Assembly: GCA_965603365.1 (NCBI GenBank)
Contig: CBFDCR010000012.1
Span: forward strand, 1 to 64,000
DNA from: JAHELQ01 sp965603365
Lineage (GTDB): Bacteria; Acidobacteriota; Aminicenantia; UBA2199
Length of the DNA stretch: 64,000 bases
Direction of reading: 5' to 3'
The position numbers and the translations under genes are program-made. Positions 1-8,250 of this stretch are shown here, in pieces. The notes under the pieces are model-generated. The model ran no database searches and was not told the origin of the DNA. It saw nothing but the letters and a program-made list of their open reading frames with translations. How positions within the stretch are numbered: the stretch's first letter is position 1; every line of letters starts with the position of its first letter.

Positions 1-204
1 TCAGATATACTTCAAGTTGTCAAGTATATCCCCAGAATTAAAAGCGGTTATTTAGAAGAAGATGTTCAATCTTTAAAAGTTGACAACCAGGATGTAGAAG
101 ATGCCACAAAAGGACAATCGGCCTGCATAAAGACAGAATATAAAAAAGACCAACTAAGCAAAGGTTCAATTGTATGTATGATTCTAAAAAAAGAATATCC
201 TTAA
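1..204 (+). CDS. C-terminal fragment, possible EF-Tu domain 2-like fold (5' end outside window)
   Basis: Frame 1 is open from the first base to a TAA at 202-204, giving 67 residues without a start, so this is the tail of a gene beginning before the window. The stretch 'EEDVQSLKVDNQDVEDATKG' resembles the beta-barrel segment seen in small translation-factor-like proteins and U32-associated barrels (pattern V-x-S-[LM]-x-[VI]-[DN]-x-x-x-V-E-x-A-x-x-G). The resemblance is short and I infer only the fold, not a function. Codon use is AT-rich compared with the next gene. Confidence 0.45.
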   Translation, partial: SDILQVVKYIPRIKSGYLEEDVQSLKVDNQDVEDATKGQSACIKTEYKKDQLSKGSIVCMILKKEYP

Positions 205-257
205 TAAGGAGTTAATTAAAATCTTGAATATAAAAAAATTCCAAAGTTGAGAATAAT

Positions 258-279
258 ATTTCTAAATATGTTTAGAAAT
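258..279. repeat. 9-bp perfect inverted repeat with 4-nt loop
   Basis: The arms ATTTCTAAA and TTTAGAAAT flank TATG. It lies in the otherwise featureless AT-rich gap (205-398) between the partial gene and the thioesterase. It has no T-tract, so it is more likely an operator-like palindrome or a weak hairpin than an intrinsic terminator. Confidence 0.35.
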
Positions 280-398
280 GGATCTGGAGATTGAAATGAT
301 CGAAAATCCGTTATCGAAACGGCGTTAAGGTGGAGAGTAAGCTAAATGGTGGTTGTTATTGTCTTAATTTAATATTATAATATGCTTTTAAAGGGTTG

Positions 399-908
399 AT
401 GATGAAACATAAAGTAGTAGGGAAACAGCAGAATTCGAAGATGTGTCTGGTGTGCGGATTAAAAAACCCGTATAGTTTGCGGGCCGCCTTTTATGAACTG
501 GAAGACGACCAGTTGGTGGCGGTGTTTCAGCCGCTGGAAGAGCACCAGAGTTACCCCGGACGCCTGCACGGCGGCCTAGCCGCGGCCATCCTCGACGAGA
601 CCATCGGCCGGGCCATCATGATGCGCCACGATGAGGACATCTGGGGGGTAACCGCGGAATTCACCATCCGCTTTAAAAGACCGATCCCCCTGGAGGAAGA
701 GCTGCGGGTGGTGGGACGCATCACCAGGGAGAGGGACCGTATTTTTGAAGGAAGCGGTGAAATCTTATTGCCCGGTGGAGAAGTTGCCGCCACCGGCTCG
801 GGTAAATACATTAAGCAGCCCCTCGAAAAAATAGCGGATTTCGATAGGGAAGAACAGCAATGGCGGGTCGTGCCCTCAGCTCAAGACCCGGCCGAAATCG
901 AGATTTAG
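399..908 (+). CDS. PaaI/4HBT-type hotdog thioesterase
   Basis: About 169 residues. An N-terminal Cys pair (CLVCG) is followed by the hotdog core, with 'PGRLHGGLAAAILDE' around residues 55-70. The HGG-x-x-x-x-x-x-DE pattern is the usual catalytic helix of acyl-CoA thioesterases of the PaaI/YbgC-like superfamily. The family hydrolyses acyl-CoA thioesters in the cytoplasm; the acyl substrate cannot be read from the sequence. Three starts are stacked (TTG 396, ATG 399, ATG 402). An AAAGGG purine run just upstream fits ATG 402 or 399 better than the TTG. The gene is convergent with smpB. Confidence 0.75.
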   Translation: MMKHKVVGKQQNSKMCLVCGLKNPYSLRAAFYELEDDQLVAVFQPLEEHQSYPGRLHGGLAAAILDETIGRAIMMRHDEDIWGVTAEFTIRFKRPIPLEEELRVVGRITRERDRIFEGSGEILLPGGEVAATGSGKYIKQPLEKIADFDREEQQWRVVPSAQDPAEIEI

Positions 909-919
909 TAAAAAAAAGA

Positions 920-1369
920 TCACCGGTACTGCTTTAATTCCCGCTCCACCTCTCGCTTGATATCCCGTTCCTTGATCTTCTGCTTTTTCTCATACTGCCG
1001 CTTCCCCTTGGCTAAGCCGATCTCCAATTTCACCAGCCCTTTATCGTTGAGATACATGCGCAGCGGAATAATGGTCAAGCCCTTGACCTGGACCCGCTGA
1101 TCACACTTGCGAATTTCCCTCCTGTTCAGCAGGAGCTTTCGCTCCCGGCGGGGTTCATGGTTGTTATTGGAGGCACAGGCATACTGGCTGATATGGCTGC
1201 TAACCAAAAAAGCCTCCCCAGCACGTATTTCCACATACGAATCCTTTAAACTCACCGCCCCGGCCCGGATGGATTTGACTTCGCTGCCCAGAAGCACCAG
1301 ACCGGCCTCATATTTGGTCAAAATCTCATAATCGTGAAATGCTTTTTTATTTACCGTTACGATCTTCAT
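920..1369 (-). CDS. smpB: SsrA-binding protein SmpB
   Basis: At 149 residues this is the normal SmpB length. The conserved OB-fold core is present ('YEAGLVLLGSEVKSIRAG' near residues 21-38, then 'LLLNRREI' and 'PLRMYLNDKGLVKLEIGLAKGK'), with the basic C-terminal tail that enters the decoding centre. SmpB binds tmRNA and delivers it to stalled ribosomes for trans-translation. Its ATG overlaps the stop of the upstream CBS-domain protein by 4 bases (ATGA), indicating translational coupling in one transcript. No tmRNA gene is visible in the window. Confidence 0.96.
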   Translation of the reverse strand: MKIVTVNKKAFHDYEILTKYEAGLVLLGSEVKSIRAGAVSLKDSYVEIRAGEAFLVSSHISQYACASNNNHEPRRERKLLLNRREIRKCDQRVQVKGLTIIPLRMYLNDKGLVKLEIGLAKGKRQYEKKQKIKERDIKREVERELKQYR

Positions 1370-2619
1370 GGTTCTCCACTATCCTCTACGATCAGGGTTA
1401 TCTTTTCTATTTTTCTTCTGCCCATTTGTTTGGCCACCAGCAGATAATTGCCGATTCTTACTTTGCAATTTTGCCCCGGGAACCTGCCATAATGATAGAT
1501 AAAAAGTCCCGAAAAGGTCGTATAATCCTTCCTCTCCGGCAGCTCCAGATCTAGTTGTGAATTCACCTCCTCCACCGGCACACTTCCCTCAATGTTATAT
1601 ACATGATGACGAACCTTCCGAATCTGCTCGCTATCGGATTCAATTCCCCCGAGAATTTCTCTAAAAATATCATACAGAGTCAAAATGCCGATGGTGGTGC
1701 CATATTCATCGATCACCACAGCGATCGTCAATTTGTTCCGCTTAAATTCATTCAAGACATAATTCAGAGGGGAAAACTCCGATATAAAGATCGGTTTGGT
1801 GGCCAATTTCCGCAAATTTATATTTTTCAAATCTCCTTTCAACAAAAAAGCCAGAATATCATTGGCATGTATAATCCCGGTGACATGATCCAGATTCTCC
1901 CTGTAAATGGGAATTTTAGAAATATTTTTTTCCAGCAGGATCTGTTTTAGTTGATCGATATCGGCTGTCTCTTCCAATGCGATGATGTTGGGCCGCGGCG
2001 TCATAATACTCTTCACATCCTTCTGGGCCACATCGATGATTTCGTTGACCATACGCAGGGTCTCCGGACTGTATTGAAATAACTGGATCTCCGTCTCCAG
2101 GAAGTGCTTGATCTCCTCCACGGTGAATTCTTTCTTTTCGTGTTTCAGATGCCGCTTTTTAAAGATAAAAATGGAAAAAAATGCCACTGCCTTCACAATA
2201 GGGTAGAACAAATAGGTAAAAAACTTGACGGGGTAAGCGTAAAGGTAGGACAGCTTTTCACTAAAGCGGAAGGCATAAGACTTTGGGAGAACCTCGGCAA
2301 ACAGCAGTATGACGACAGTGGTAAATAAGGTGGAGAATAGCAAGATCAAGTTTTCATCGGAGATAATGAACCGGGCAAATGCAATGGCCGAAATGGTGGC
2401 GGCGGCAATATTCACCAGGTTGTTCCCGATCAGGATAGTGGAAAAAAATTCGTCGGGATTTTTCAGGATCTTTTTGAGTAACATGGCCTTCTTATTTTTT
2501 TTGTTGGCTTTGTGATTCAGTCGAATTTTGTTTAAAGAGAGAAGTGACGTCTCTGCCGAGGAAAAAAAGGCACTGAATAACACCAGGATAGAAAATAAAA
2601 TTATGTATAGCACCAGCAT
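1366..2619 (-). CDS. CNNM/CorC-HlyC family membrane protein with CBS pair
   Basis: 417 residues. An N-terminal CNNM (DUF21) membrane domain with about four hydrophobic segments (residues 1-150) includes 'FFSSAETSLLSLNKIRL'. A CBS pair follows (about 200-320, with 'IMTPRPNIIALEE' and 'VVIDEYGTTIGILTLYDI'), then a C-terminal CorC_HlyC/FAD-binding-like domain (about 335-410). Family members are implicated in Mg2+ or Co2+ efflux; some are annotated as hemolysins, which is historical. The gene is upstream of and coupled to smpB, and starts 20 bases after rex ends, so the three may share a transcript. Confidence 0.9.
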   Translation of the reverse strand: MLVLYIILFSILVLFSAFFSSAETSLLSLNKIRLNHKANKKNKKAMLLKKILKNPDEFFSTILIGNNLVNIAAATISAIAFARFIISDENLILLFSTLFTTVVILLFAEVLPKSYAFRFSEKLSYLYAYPVKFFTYLFYPIVKAVAFFSIFIFKKRHLKHEKKEFTVEEIKHFLETEIQLFQYSPETLRMVNEIIDVAQKDVKSIMTPRPNIIALEETADIDQLKQILLEKNISKIPIYRENLDHVTGIIHANDILAFLLKGDLKNINLRKLATKPIFISEFSPLNYVLNEFKRNKLTIAVVIDEYGTTIGILTLYDIFREILGGIESDSEQIRKVRHHVYNIEGSVPVEEVNSQLDLELPERKDYTTFSGLFIYHYGRFPGQNCKVRIGNYLLVAKQMGRRKIEKITLIVEDSGEP

Positions 2620-2639
2620 GAGACTCAGGAGAACAATGT

Positions 2640-3293
2640 CTATCTTTCGTGGTACAATTGATAAACGATTTTATACAATGATTCACCGATACAGTCATTG
2701 ATGAGTTGGACATCTTCATGATCCCGGGGGATTCTCAATATCTTGGGCGCAAAATTGACGATTCCTTTGATACCCAGTCCCACTAATTTTTCCAACATTT
2801 CCTGGGCACAGGTTTCGGGAACCGCCAACACCGCAATCTTAATTTGGAGGTGGCGTTTTAGATAATCGGCCAGGTCGTCAATATGGTGAATGAGTACCTG
2901 GCTGCCCTTGACCTGGACCGTTTGGCCCACCATTTCCTGCCGGTTGTCGAATAGTGCCACCACGTTGATATTTCTCACCTTGAACAGCTCATATTCCGAC
3001 AGGGCCCGCCCCAGTCGGCCCGCGCCGATGACCACCACATCTGCACCTGTATCTATCGATAATATCCGCCTCAATTCCTTCAACAGCTTCTTCAATTGGT
3101 ATCCTTTTTTCTGCTTGCCTATAGAGATACCCAGATAGAAAAAATCCTGCCGCACTTGATTGCAGGAAACCCCGGTAATCTCCTCTAACTTTTTCGACGA
3201 GACGTATGCATCATCCGGAAGATCCAATTTTAACAATGCCTCGTAGTAAAATGAGATCCGCCGAATCACTCTGGAACTAATCTTCTCTTTCAT
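2640..3293 (-). CDS. rex: Redox-sensing transcriptional repressor Rex
   Basis: 217 residues. The N-terminal winged helix includes 'ISSRVIRRISFYYEALLKL' and 'VSSKKLEEITGVSCNQVRQDF'. The Rossmann domain carries the NAD(H) motif 'VVIGAGRLGRAL' around residue 90 and the late motif 'GIKGIVNFAPKIL'. Rex dimers bind operators when NAD+ is high and release them when NADH rises, controlling anaerobic and fermentative genes. The upstream gap (3294-3363) is very AT-rich with several TATAAT-like hexamers. I do not see a clean TTGTGAA-N4-TTCACAA Rex box there, so autoregulation is not shown. Confidence 0.95.
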   Translation of the reverse strand: MKEKISSRVIRRISFYYEALLKLDLPDDAYVSSKKLEEITGVSCNQVRQDFFYLGISIGKQKKGYQLKKLLKELRRILSIDTGADVVVIGAGRLGRALSEYELFKVRNINVVALFDNRQEMVGQTVQVKGSQVLIHHIDDLADYLKRHLQIKIAVLAVPETCAQEMLEKLVGLGIKGIVNFAPKILRIPRDHEDVQLINDCIGESLYKIVYQLYHER

Positions 3294-3363
3294 TTCCGCC
3301 TCAAATCTCTAAAAATATCGTTAATTATTATATAATATATATTAATTTAAAATTGTTTAAATG

Positions 3364-3915
3364 TCAACTATTTATACTTTGTTTCTTCAGATGAGTAAAA
3401 TTTCGATCCAATGCTTCATTCCACTCCGCCAGCCGTTCTGCCATGGCCGACATTAAGCCCGAAGTATCGCCTTTAATAGTGATGGAATGAATCTTGTCAC
3501 CCTGCCCGATACGGTTTACCACACTCTGGTCTTCTTCACCGATGACGCTGCCGAACACCGTATGCTTACCGTCTAACCAGGGAGTCGGCACATGGGTAAT
3601 AAAAAACTGACTGCCATTGGTATTGGGACCGGCATTGGCCATAGAGAGGATTCCCGGATGATCATGTCGGAGTTCAGTTGTACACTCATCCTGGAATTGA
3701 TATCCCGGGCCACCCCGGCCATCTCCATAGGGGCATCCTCCCTGGATCATGAAATTGGCGATGACCCTATGAAAGGTTAGGCCGTCGTAATAACCCCGCT
3801 GCGCTAAATTGACAAAGTTTGCCACCGTTACCGGCACCTTGTCGGCAAAAAGCTTGAGGCGAATCTTCCCTTTACCGGTGTCGATTACCGCCGTCAATTC
3901 GCTCTTAGAATCCAT
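3364..3915 (-). CDS. Cyclophilin-type peptidyl-prolyl isomerase
   Basis: 183 residues from the ATG at 3915, chosen because AAGGAGT lies 5 bases upstream; an upstream in-frame ATG at 3981 would add 22 unlikely residues. Cyclophilin signatures are present: 'VNFVNLAQRGYYDGLTFHRVI', 'FMIQGG', 'SMANAGPNTNGSQFFI' and 'LDGKHTVFGSVI'. The active-site Arg/Phe/Gln residues (FHR, QFF) are conserved, so it should be active. There is no signal peptide, so it is cytoplasmic and assists folding by cis-trans isomerising Xaa-Pro bonds. Confidence 0.93.
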   Translation of the reverse strand: MDSKSELTAVIDTGKGKIRLKLFADKVPVTVANFVNLAQRGYYDGLTFHRVIANFMIQGGCPYGDGRGGPGYQFQDECTTELRHDHPGILSMANAGPNTNGSQFFITHVPTPWLDGKHTVFGSVIGEEDQSVVNRIGQGDKIHSITIKGDTSGLMSAMAERLAEWNEALDRNFTHLKKQSINS

Positions 3916-4057
3916 TTCAAACTCCTTATTAAATATCGAATAATACAAGACAACTATAACACAAAAGTTCCGCACTTCCAACCATAGAAAAAGCGGACAA
4001 AGCCGCCGCCGACAGCTAGAGAGGAGGCCAAACGCTTAGGCATCGAATAATCGTTTT

Positions 4058-5095
4058 TTAGTAAAGAAAACCGAAGAGCCAGAGGGGGATTTTCTGCTTG
4101 AGCCCGACTTCGATATCATCCACAGCCAGATAGGCATTGTCCAGGTAGATTTTGCCGGGTTTTTCCAGTTGTCCGAGTCCCCTTCCTTTTTTAGAAACCG
4201 TTAACAACACATCGGCATCGGCCAGAAATTTCAGGTAACCCTTGAGGGGCCTGCTGTCGCCAATCTCCAATTTTCGCTTCAAATCGATGAGATCAGGGGT
4301 ATAGGGCACCGATTCGGTAATCAAACTCAACAGATTCAATATTTTATTTGTGCTGGCACCGTTCAGGTGTGGGAACACAGCGATAGAGCCGCTCTCCACG
4401 GTTTTACGGACATCCTGCTCCAGTTTCAGGTAGAATTCCTCCATCTGCCCGAGATGTTCGTTAAAATAGGGGTAATATCCAAACTGGAGATAGTCCCGAA
4501 ACAGCGGTAACACCCGTTTCCCTCTGGTATTTAATTCATCTATGATCTGGTTTGCCAGGCCTTCATGTCGGTTTAGAATTTCATCGAGGGGATAACTATT
4601 AAACTCCAGTCCCACCATCATGGCGATAAACTCGCGGAAAGACATCCCCTACATGCGATACACCACCGCCCGGCGACTGAGGTCATGGGAACTCTTGTAG
4701 ATTTCCAGGGCCGAACTACCGGAGGCAATTATTTTTAAATCGGTAAATACATCATATATACTTTTCAATTCCCGGGACCAATCGGGATATTTATGGATTT
4801 CATCCAGGCAGATCAGTTTGACTCCCTCTTTGTAAAAGGTCTCGGCGATTTCATACAGGGAGTATTTGCTGACATAGGTATGGTCCACCGGCACATAGAG
4901 CGCCTGCCGGGTCAGCGGATCGTGTTCGCAACAGCCCAGGATATACTGGACCAGTAGGGTGGTCTTGCCGATCCCCCGCTGGCCGATAATAATATAAAAT
5001 CGACCCTTCAGTGGGTATTTATTTAAAAAATACCTCTTAAATGACTGATTTAAAGTTCAACCTTAAATTTGTCCAGCCTTCTCGATGGGATCTCA
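4058..5095 (-). pseudogene. Broken AAA_14/DUF4143-type ATPase
   Basis: Three collinear pieces of one ATPase are visible. The P-loop piece (GQRGIGKTT, about 4950-4976) and Walker B (ICLDEIHKYPDW) are followed by 'SGSSALEIYKS', a TAG stop at 4651-4649, and then, in the same frame, the C-terminal DUF4143-like part starting 'GMSFREF'. Upstream of the P-loop the frame hits a TGA, while the expected N-terminus ('IPSRRLDKFKVEL') sits in another frame around 5055-5095. The gene therefore carries at least one nonsense codon and one frameshift and has no usable start. Such ATPases are common accessory genes of unclear role. The C-terminal half alone could be translated from 4645 but would lack the nucleotide site. 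Confidence 0.85.
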
Positions 5096-5154
5096 ACTCA
5101 ATTCTTATCCGGAAGAATTTAGTAAAATTCTTGAAAATATTCAATTATACTGCT

Positions 5155-5613
5155 TCATTCTGATTCCCCGGACAGTTTTTTTGTTTTGTCGATCAATTGA
5201 TCGGACATGCGAAAATTATAGAATTTTAATTGTTCTATAACATCAGTTACAGAGGAGATGAGACCTTTCTTTTTTGCTTTAAGGATAACACCGAGGGTTC
5301 CGGTATACTTTAATTTCAGTTTCTTCGCCAACTTCCTGGCCTTATCATCATCCAATATCAAGAGGGGATTTTTCGTTTCCAGAGCCAGGGCAATGGTGCT
5401 GGCCTCACCAGGATCTACTGTACTTTGCGCTATATTAAAATAATTCTCATCTTTTACTTTCCTTATTTTGATCCAATCTTCAACTTCTTTCCCAAATTCC
5501 TGGTGCACCACATCTGTAATAATGATCTCTTTATAGAGCTCTTCCAAAACCCACAGCATACCAATATTATCTAAAATGATGATGACACTGGCATTGGAAA
5601 TAACGTCAGGCAT
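5155..5613 (-). CDS. DUF3368 PIN-like toxin
   Basis: 152 residues. The N-terminal 'VISNASVIIILDNIG' corresponds to the 'SDSSpLI.L' start of DUF3368 proteins. The central 'DPGEASTIALALE' and the acidic 'LLILDDDKARKLA' supply PIN-type metal-binding acidic residues, followed by 'YTGTLGVILKAKKKGLI', a hallmark of the family. Members are VapC-like ribonuclease toxins. It overlaps the upstream antitoxin by 8 bases, the usual coupled toxin-antitoxin arrangement. The first acidic position is Asn (ISNAS) rather than Asp, which could lower activity. Confidence 0.85.
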   Translation of the reverse strand: MPDVISNASVIIILDNIGMLWVLEELYKEIIITDVVHQEFGKEVEDWIKIRKVKDENYFNIAQSTVDPGEASTIALALETKNPLLILDDDKARKLAKKLKLKYTGTLGVILKAKKKGLISSVTDVIEQLKFYNFRMSDQLIDKTKKLSGESE

Positions 5614-5833
5614 TATGGAGATCGTCTTCTAATTCATCGATATCGTAGTTGAAAACTGACACACCATAGTAACCCAATAGCTCGATGAAGCTCCTTTTTG
5701 ACACCCCGACCACTTCGGCGGCTTGACCGAGGGAGAGTTTACGGCTGCCGTAGAGGCGAGAGGCCAATATAAATTTGAGTTCCTTGGCGTCTATATCGAC
5801 AAAATCGGGTAAGTTCACCGACACCGTTCTCAT
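5606..5833 (-). CDS. UPF0175 family antitoxin
   Basis: 75 residues. 'LASRLYGSRKLSLGQAAEVVGVSKRSFIELLGYYGVSVFNYD' is the characteristic UPF0175 helix-turn-helix-like region, with the terminal 'Y-x-x-x-[ED]-L-x-x-D' segment. UPF0175 proteins pair with DUF3368 toxins, as here. It is first in the pair, so antitoxin is made before toxin. A 'GAGGAAAAACG' purine-rich stretch upstream of the ATG can serve as ribosome binding site. Confidence 0.87.
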   Translation of the reverse strand: MRTVSVNLPDFVDIDAKELKFILASRLYGSRKLSLGQAAEVVGVSKRSFIELLGYYGVSVFNYDIDELEDDLHNA

Positions 5834-5912
5834 CGTTTTTCCTCCTCACATACAATACCAATATTTTCTCAAAAAATCAAGAGTAAGGGGATAACCGGGA
5901 TGGGGGAGGGGG

Positions 5913-7307
5913 TTAGCCCATGATTTGTTCGATTTCGTCGATGGTCCTGGGGATGGGCGTGCCCAGCACCCGGCAGCCCTTGTCGGTGATCAGGATGTCG
6001 TCTTCGATGCGGATGCCGCCAAAACCCTTGTACCCTTCTACTTTATCGTAATTAATAAAATCTTTATGTTTCTGTTCCCCCTTCCACTGGTCGATCAGGG
6101 CGGGAATAAAATAGATACCCGGCTCCACGGTGAGCACGTACCCCGGCTCCGGTTCCCGGGCAAAGCGCAAATAGGCCAGCCCGAACTGATCGCTCCGCTT
6201 GATTTTATCGGTATAACCGATGTAGTTTTCGCCCACATCCTCCATGTCGTGGACATCGAGGCCCATCATGTGTCCCAGGCCGTGGGGGAAGAACAGGCCG
6301 TGGGCACCCGCCTTGACCGCATCCGCAGTATTGCCCTTCATTAAGCCGACACTCTTCAATCCCGAAGCAATGACCTCGGCCACCTTGAGATGCACATCTC
6401 GATATTTTTTACCCGGTTTGGCCATCTTGATGGCGGTGAGCTGGGATTCCAACACAATCTCATAGATATCCTTTTGCCGTGGGGTAAACGTTCCTGACAC
6501 CGGGAAAGTCCGGGTAATATCGGAGGCATAAAATTCTGGCGATTCGGCACCGGAATCTGTGACCAATAGATCACCTTCTTTCATCCGGTTGCCATGGTAA
6601 TGGTTGTGCAGGGTTTCGCCGTGGACAGATAAGATAATGGGAAAGGAAACGTGGCTGCCATGGCCACCCACCAGGCCCTCGATCTTGCCTACAATTTCCT
6701 TTTCGGTTACCCCTGGTTTGGTATGGGCCATCACTATTTCATACATCTGGCTGGAAATCTCCAGGGCCTTCTCAATCTCCCGGACTTCTTCGGCGGATTT
6801 GACCGCCCGTTGGGCTACCGCGGCTTTGATGAGCTTTTCGGAAGAATACTGCTTGATCCTGGAGGCAGCAATTCCCAGCAGCTTTTCCAGTTTTAATATA
6901 TTCTGGGCCCGGTAAGGGGGCAAGTAATGAACCTGCCAGCCCCTCTCGATAGCCTGATCCAATTTTTCCGTCAATTGACCCAGATTTCCGGTATGACTCA
7001 CTCCAACCCGGGCAGCCAGTTCTTTGACCGTGGGTTGGGGGCCCATCCAGATAATATCATCTATGGTAAAATCTTCACCAAAGATGTAATCCCGATCTTC
7101 ATCCACGTCAATGACTCCCATAAACCCCGGCTTGTCGAGCCCGAAAAAATACAAAAAATGGCTGTCCTGACGGAAGGGGTAGGGGTTGGCCGGATAATTC
7201 ATGGCAGCTTCCTCATTGCCGGGCAGCAGGATGATACCGGACTCCACCTGTTTTCGCAGTAACTCTCTTCTTTCCTTATAGATTTTTTTGTCGAACATAG
7301 TGCTCAC
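5913..7307 (-). CDS. pepP: Xaa-Pro aminopeptidase (M24B metallopeptidase)
   Basis: 464 residues. An N-terminal creatinase/aminopeptidase P domain ('GNEEAAMNYPANPYPFRQDSHFLYFFG') precedes the pita-bread catalytic domain. The dinuclear metal ligands are all visible: Asp in 'LVTDSGAE', Asp in 'YASDITRTFP', His in 'FPHGLGHMMGLDVHD', Glu in 'LTVEPGIYF' and Glu in 'GGIRIEDDILI'. The family removes an N-terminal residue preceding proline and normally acts in the cytoplasm; no signal peptide is present. It is a single gene, with about 125 bases to DksA-like upstream. Confidence 0.93.
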   Translation of the reverse strand: MSTMFDKKIYKERRELLRKQVESGIILLPGNEEAAMNYPANPYPFRQDSHFLYFFGLDKPGFMGVIDVDEDRDYIFGEDFTIDDIIWMGPQPTVKELAARVGVSHTGNLGQLTEKLDQAIERGWQVHYLPPYRAQNILKLEKLLGIAASRIKQYSSEKLIKAAVAQRAVKSAEEVREIEKALEISSQMYEIVMAHTKPGVTEKEIVGKIEGLVGGHGSHVSFPIILSVHGETLHNHYHGNRMKEGDLLVTDSGAESPEFYASDITRTFPVSGTFTPRQKDIYEIVLESQLTAIKMAKPGKKYRDVHLKVAEVIASGLKSVGLMKGNTADAVKAGAHGLFFPHGLGHMMGLDVHDMEDVGENYIGYTDKIKRSDQFGLAYLRFAREPEPGYVLTVEPGIYFIPALIDQWKGEQKHKDFINYDKVEGYKGFGGIRIEDDILITDKGCRVLGTPIPRTIDEIEQIMG

Positions 7308-7433
7308 TCCTCTTTCTAAATTAGATCATATATTACCTAATATATGGGGAAAATGCAAATACATGGCGGTATTAGCACGCCGACCACTTTTCCCCCAATA
7401 GCAGGGACAGCGAAGAGACGCGATCTATCCTTG

Positions 7434-7775
7434 TTAATAATTATCTTCCAATTTCTGCTGACAGGAAATACAACACCTGGCAAAAGGAAGAACATTCAGC
7501 CGTTTCATGGAAATCTCATTTCCGCAACGTTCACAAACACCGTAACGATTGGCCCGGATGCGATCCAGGGCATCTTCTACTTTTGCCAGGTTGGCCCGAT
7601 TATTCGATGACATCAAAGATCCCATCTCCTGCTCAATCAGTTCCTGGGCCTGGTCGATCTGATCCATCGAATCCCGTGAAGCAGCGGCCTCTTCTTCTCC
7701 CTCTATCACTTTGTAAATCTCTTCCTTCAGTTTTAGCAGCCTTTTCTCAAATCTTTTTAACTCCTTCTCTTCCAT
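7434..7775 (-). CDS. DksA/TraR-type C4 zinc-finger protein
   Basis: 113 residues. An N-terminal coiled coil (residues 1-75, rich in E/K/L) precedes a zinc finger with 'CERCGNEI' and 'RCCISCQ' (C-x2-C...C-x2-C). The layout matches DksA-like proteins, which bind the RNA polymerase secondary channel and modulate transcription with ppGpp. The tip acidic pair is not clearly the canonical DxxDxA ('SMDQIDQAQELIEQEMGS' is the nearest), so it may be a YteA-like relative rather than true DksA. It lies 11 bases downstream of rlmH. Confidence 0.85.
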   Translation of the reverse strand: MEEKELKRFEKRLLKLKEEIYKVIEGEEEAAASRDSMDQIDQAQELIEQEMGSLMSSNNRANLAKVEDALDRIRANRYGVCERCGNEISMKRLNVLPFARCCISCQQKLEDNY

Positions 7776-7785
7776 ATTTAGTCTC

Positions 7786-8250
7786 CTATCTATGATATTT
7801 GATACCCTTGATAATGGTCAAGGCACGATACAACTGTTCAAAAAAAACGATTCTAAAAATATCATGGCAAATTGTCATATCTGAGAAAGACAATTTTAGA
7901 TTGATTTTAGGTTCCAGCGCCTTTGACAATCCGGCAAACCCACCGATTATAAAAACAATCCTGCCCGGGTGATAGTTCAGCTTATCCGACAGGAAAGCGG
8001 CAAATTTTTCAGAACCCATCTTTTTTCCTTTTTGATCGAGGGCAACCACAAAATCTCCAGGGACAATGGCAGCCAGCATCATTTCAGCCTCTTTCGTTCG
8101 AACCAACTCCTCGTCCTCCAATTTAACATCTTTTAGAATTTTTAGATTGCATTTTACAAAAAAATTGATTTTTTGTAAATATCTTTTTTCAATTTCTTTT
8201 AATTCTTTAAATTTTAATTCGCCGACACATATCAACTCAATCTTGCTCAT
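7786..8250 (-). CDS. rlmH: 23S rRNA (pseudouridine1915-N3)-methyltransferase RlmH
   Basis: 154 residues, a trefoil-knot SPOUT methyltransferase. Diagnostic segments are 'FVVALDQKGKKMGSEKFA', the SAM-binding 'IVFIIGGFAGLS' and the C-terminal 'HDIFRIVFFEQLYRALTIIKGIKYHR' (family pattern: R-x-x-x-x-E-Q-x-Y-R-A-x-x-I-x-x-x-x-Y-H). It methylates the modified base in helix 69 on assembled 70S ribosomes. It overlaps the sigma-54-type activator gene by 14 bases and belongs to the rplU-to-dksA run. Confidence 0.95.
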   Translation of the reverse strand: MSKIELICVGELKFKELKEIEKRYLQKINFFVKCNLKILKDVKLEDEELVRTKEAEMMLAAIVPGDFVVALDQKGKKMGSEKFAAFLSDKLNYHPGRIVFIIGGFAGLSKALEPKINLKLSFSDMTICHDIFRIVFFEQLYRALTIIKGIKYHR

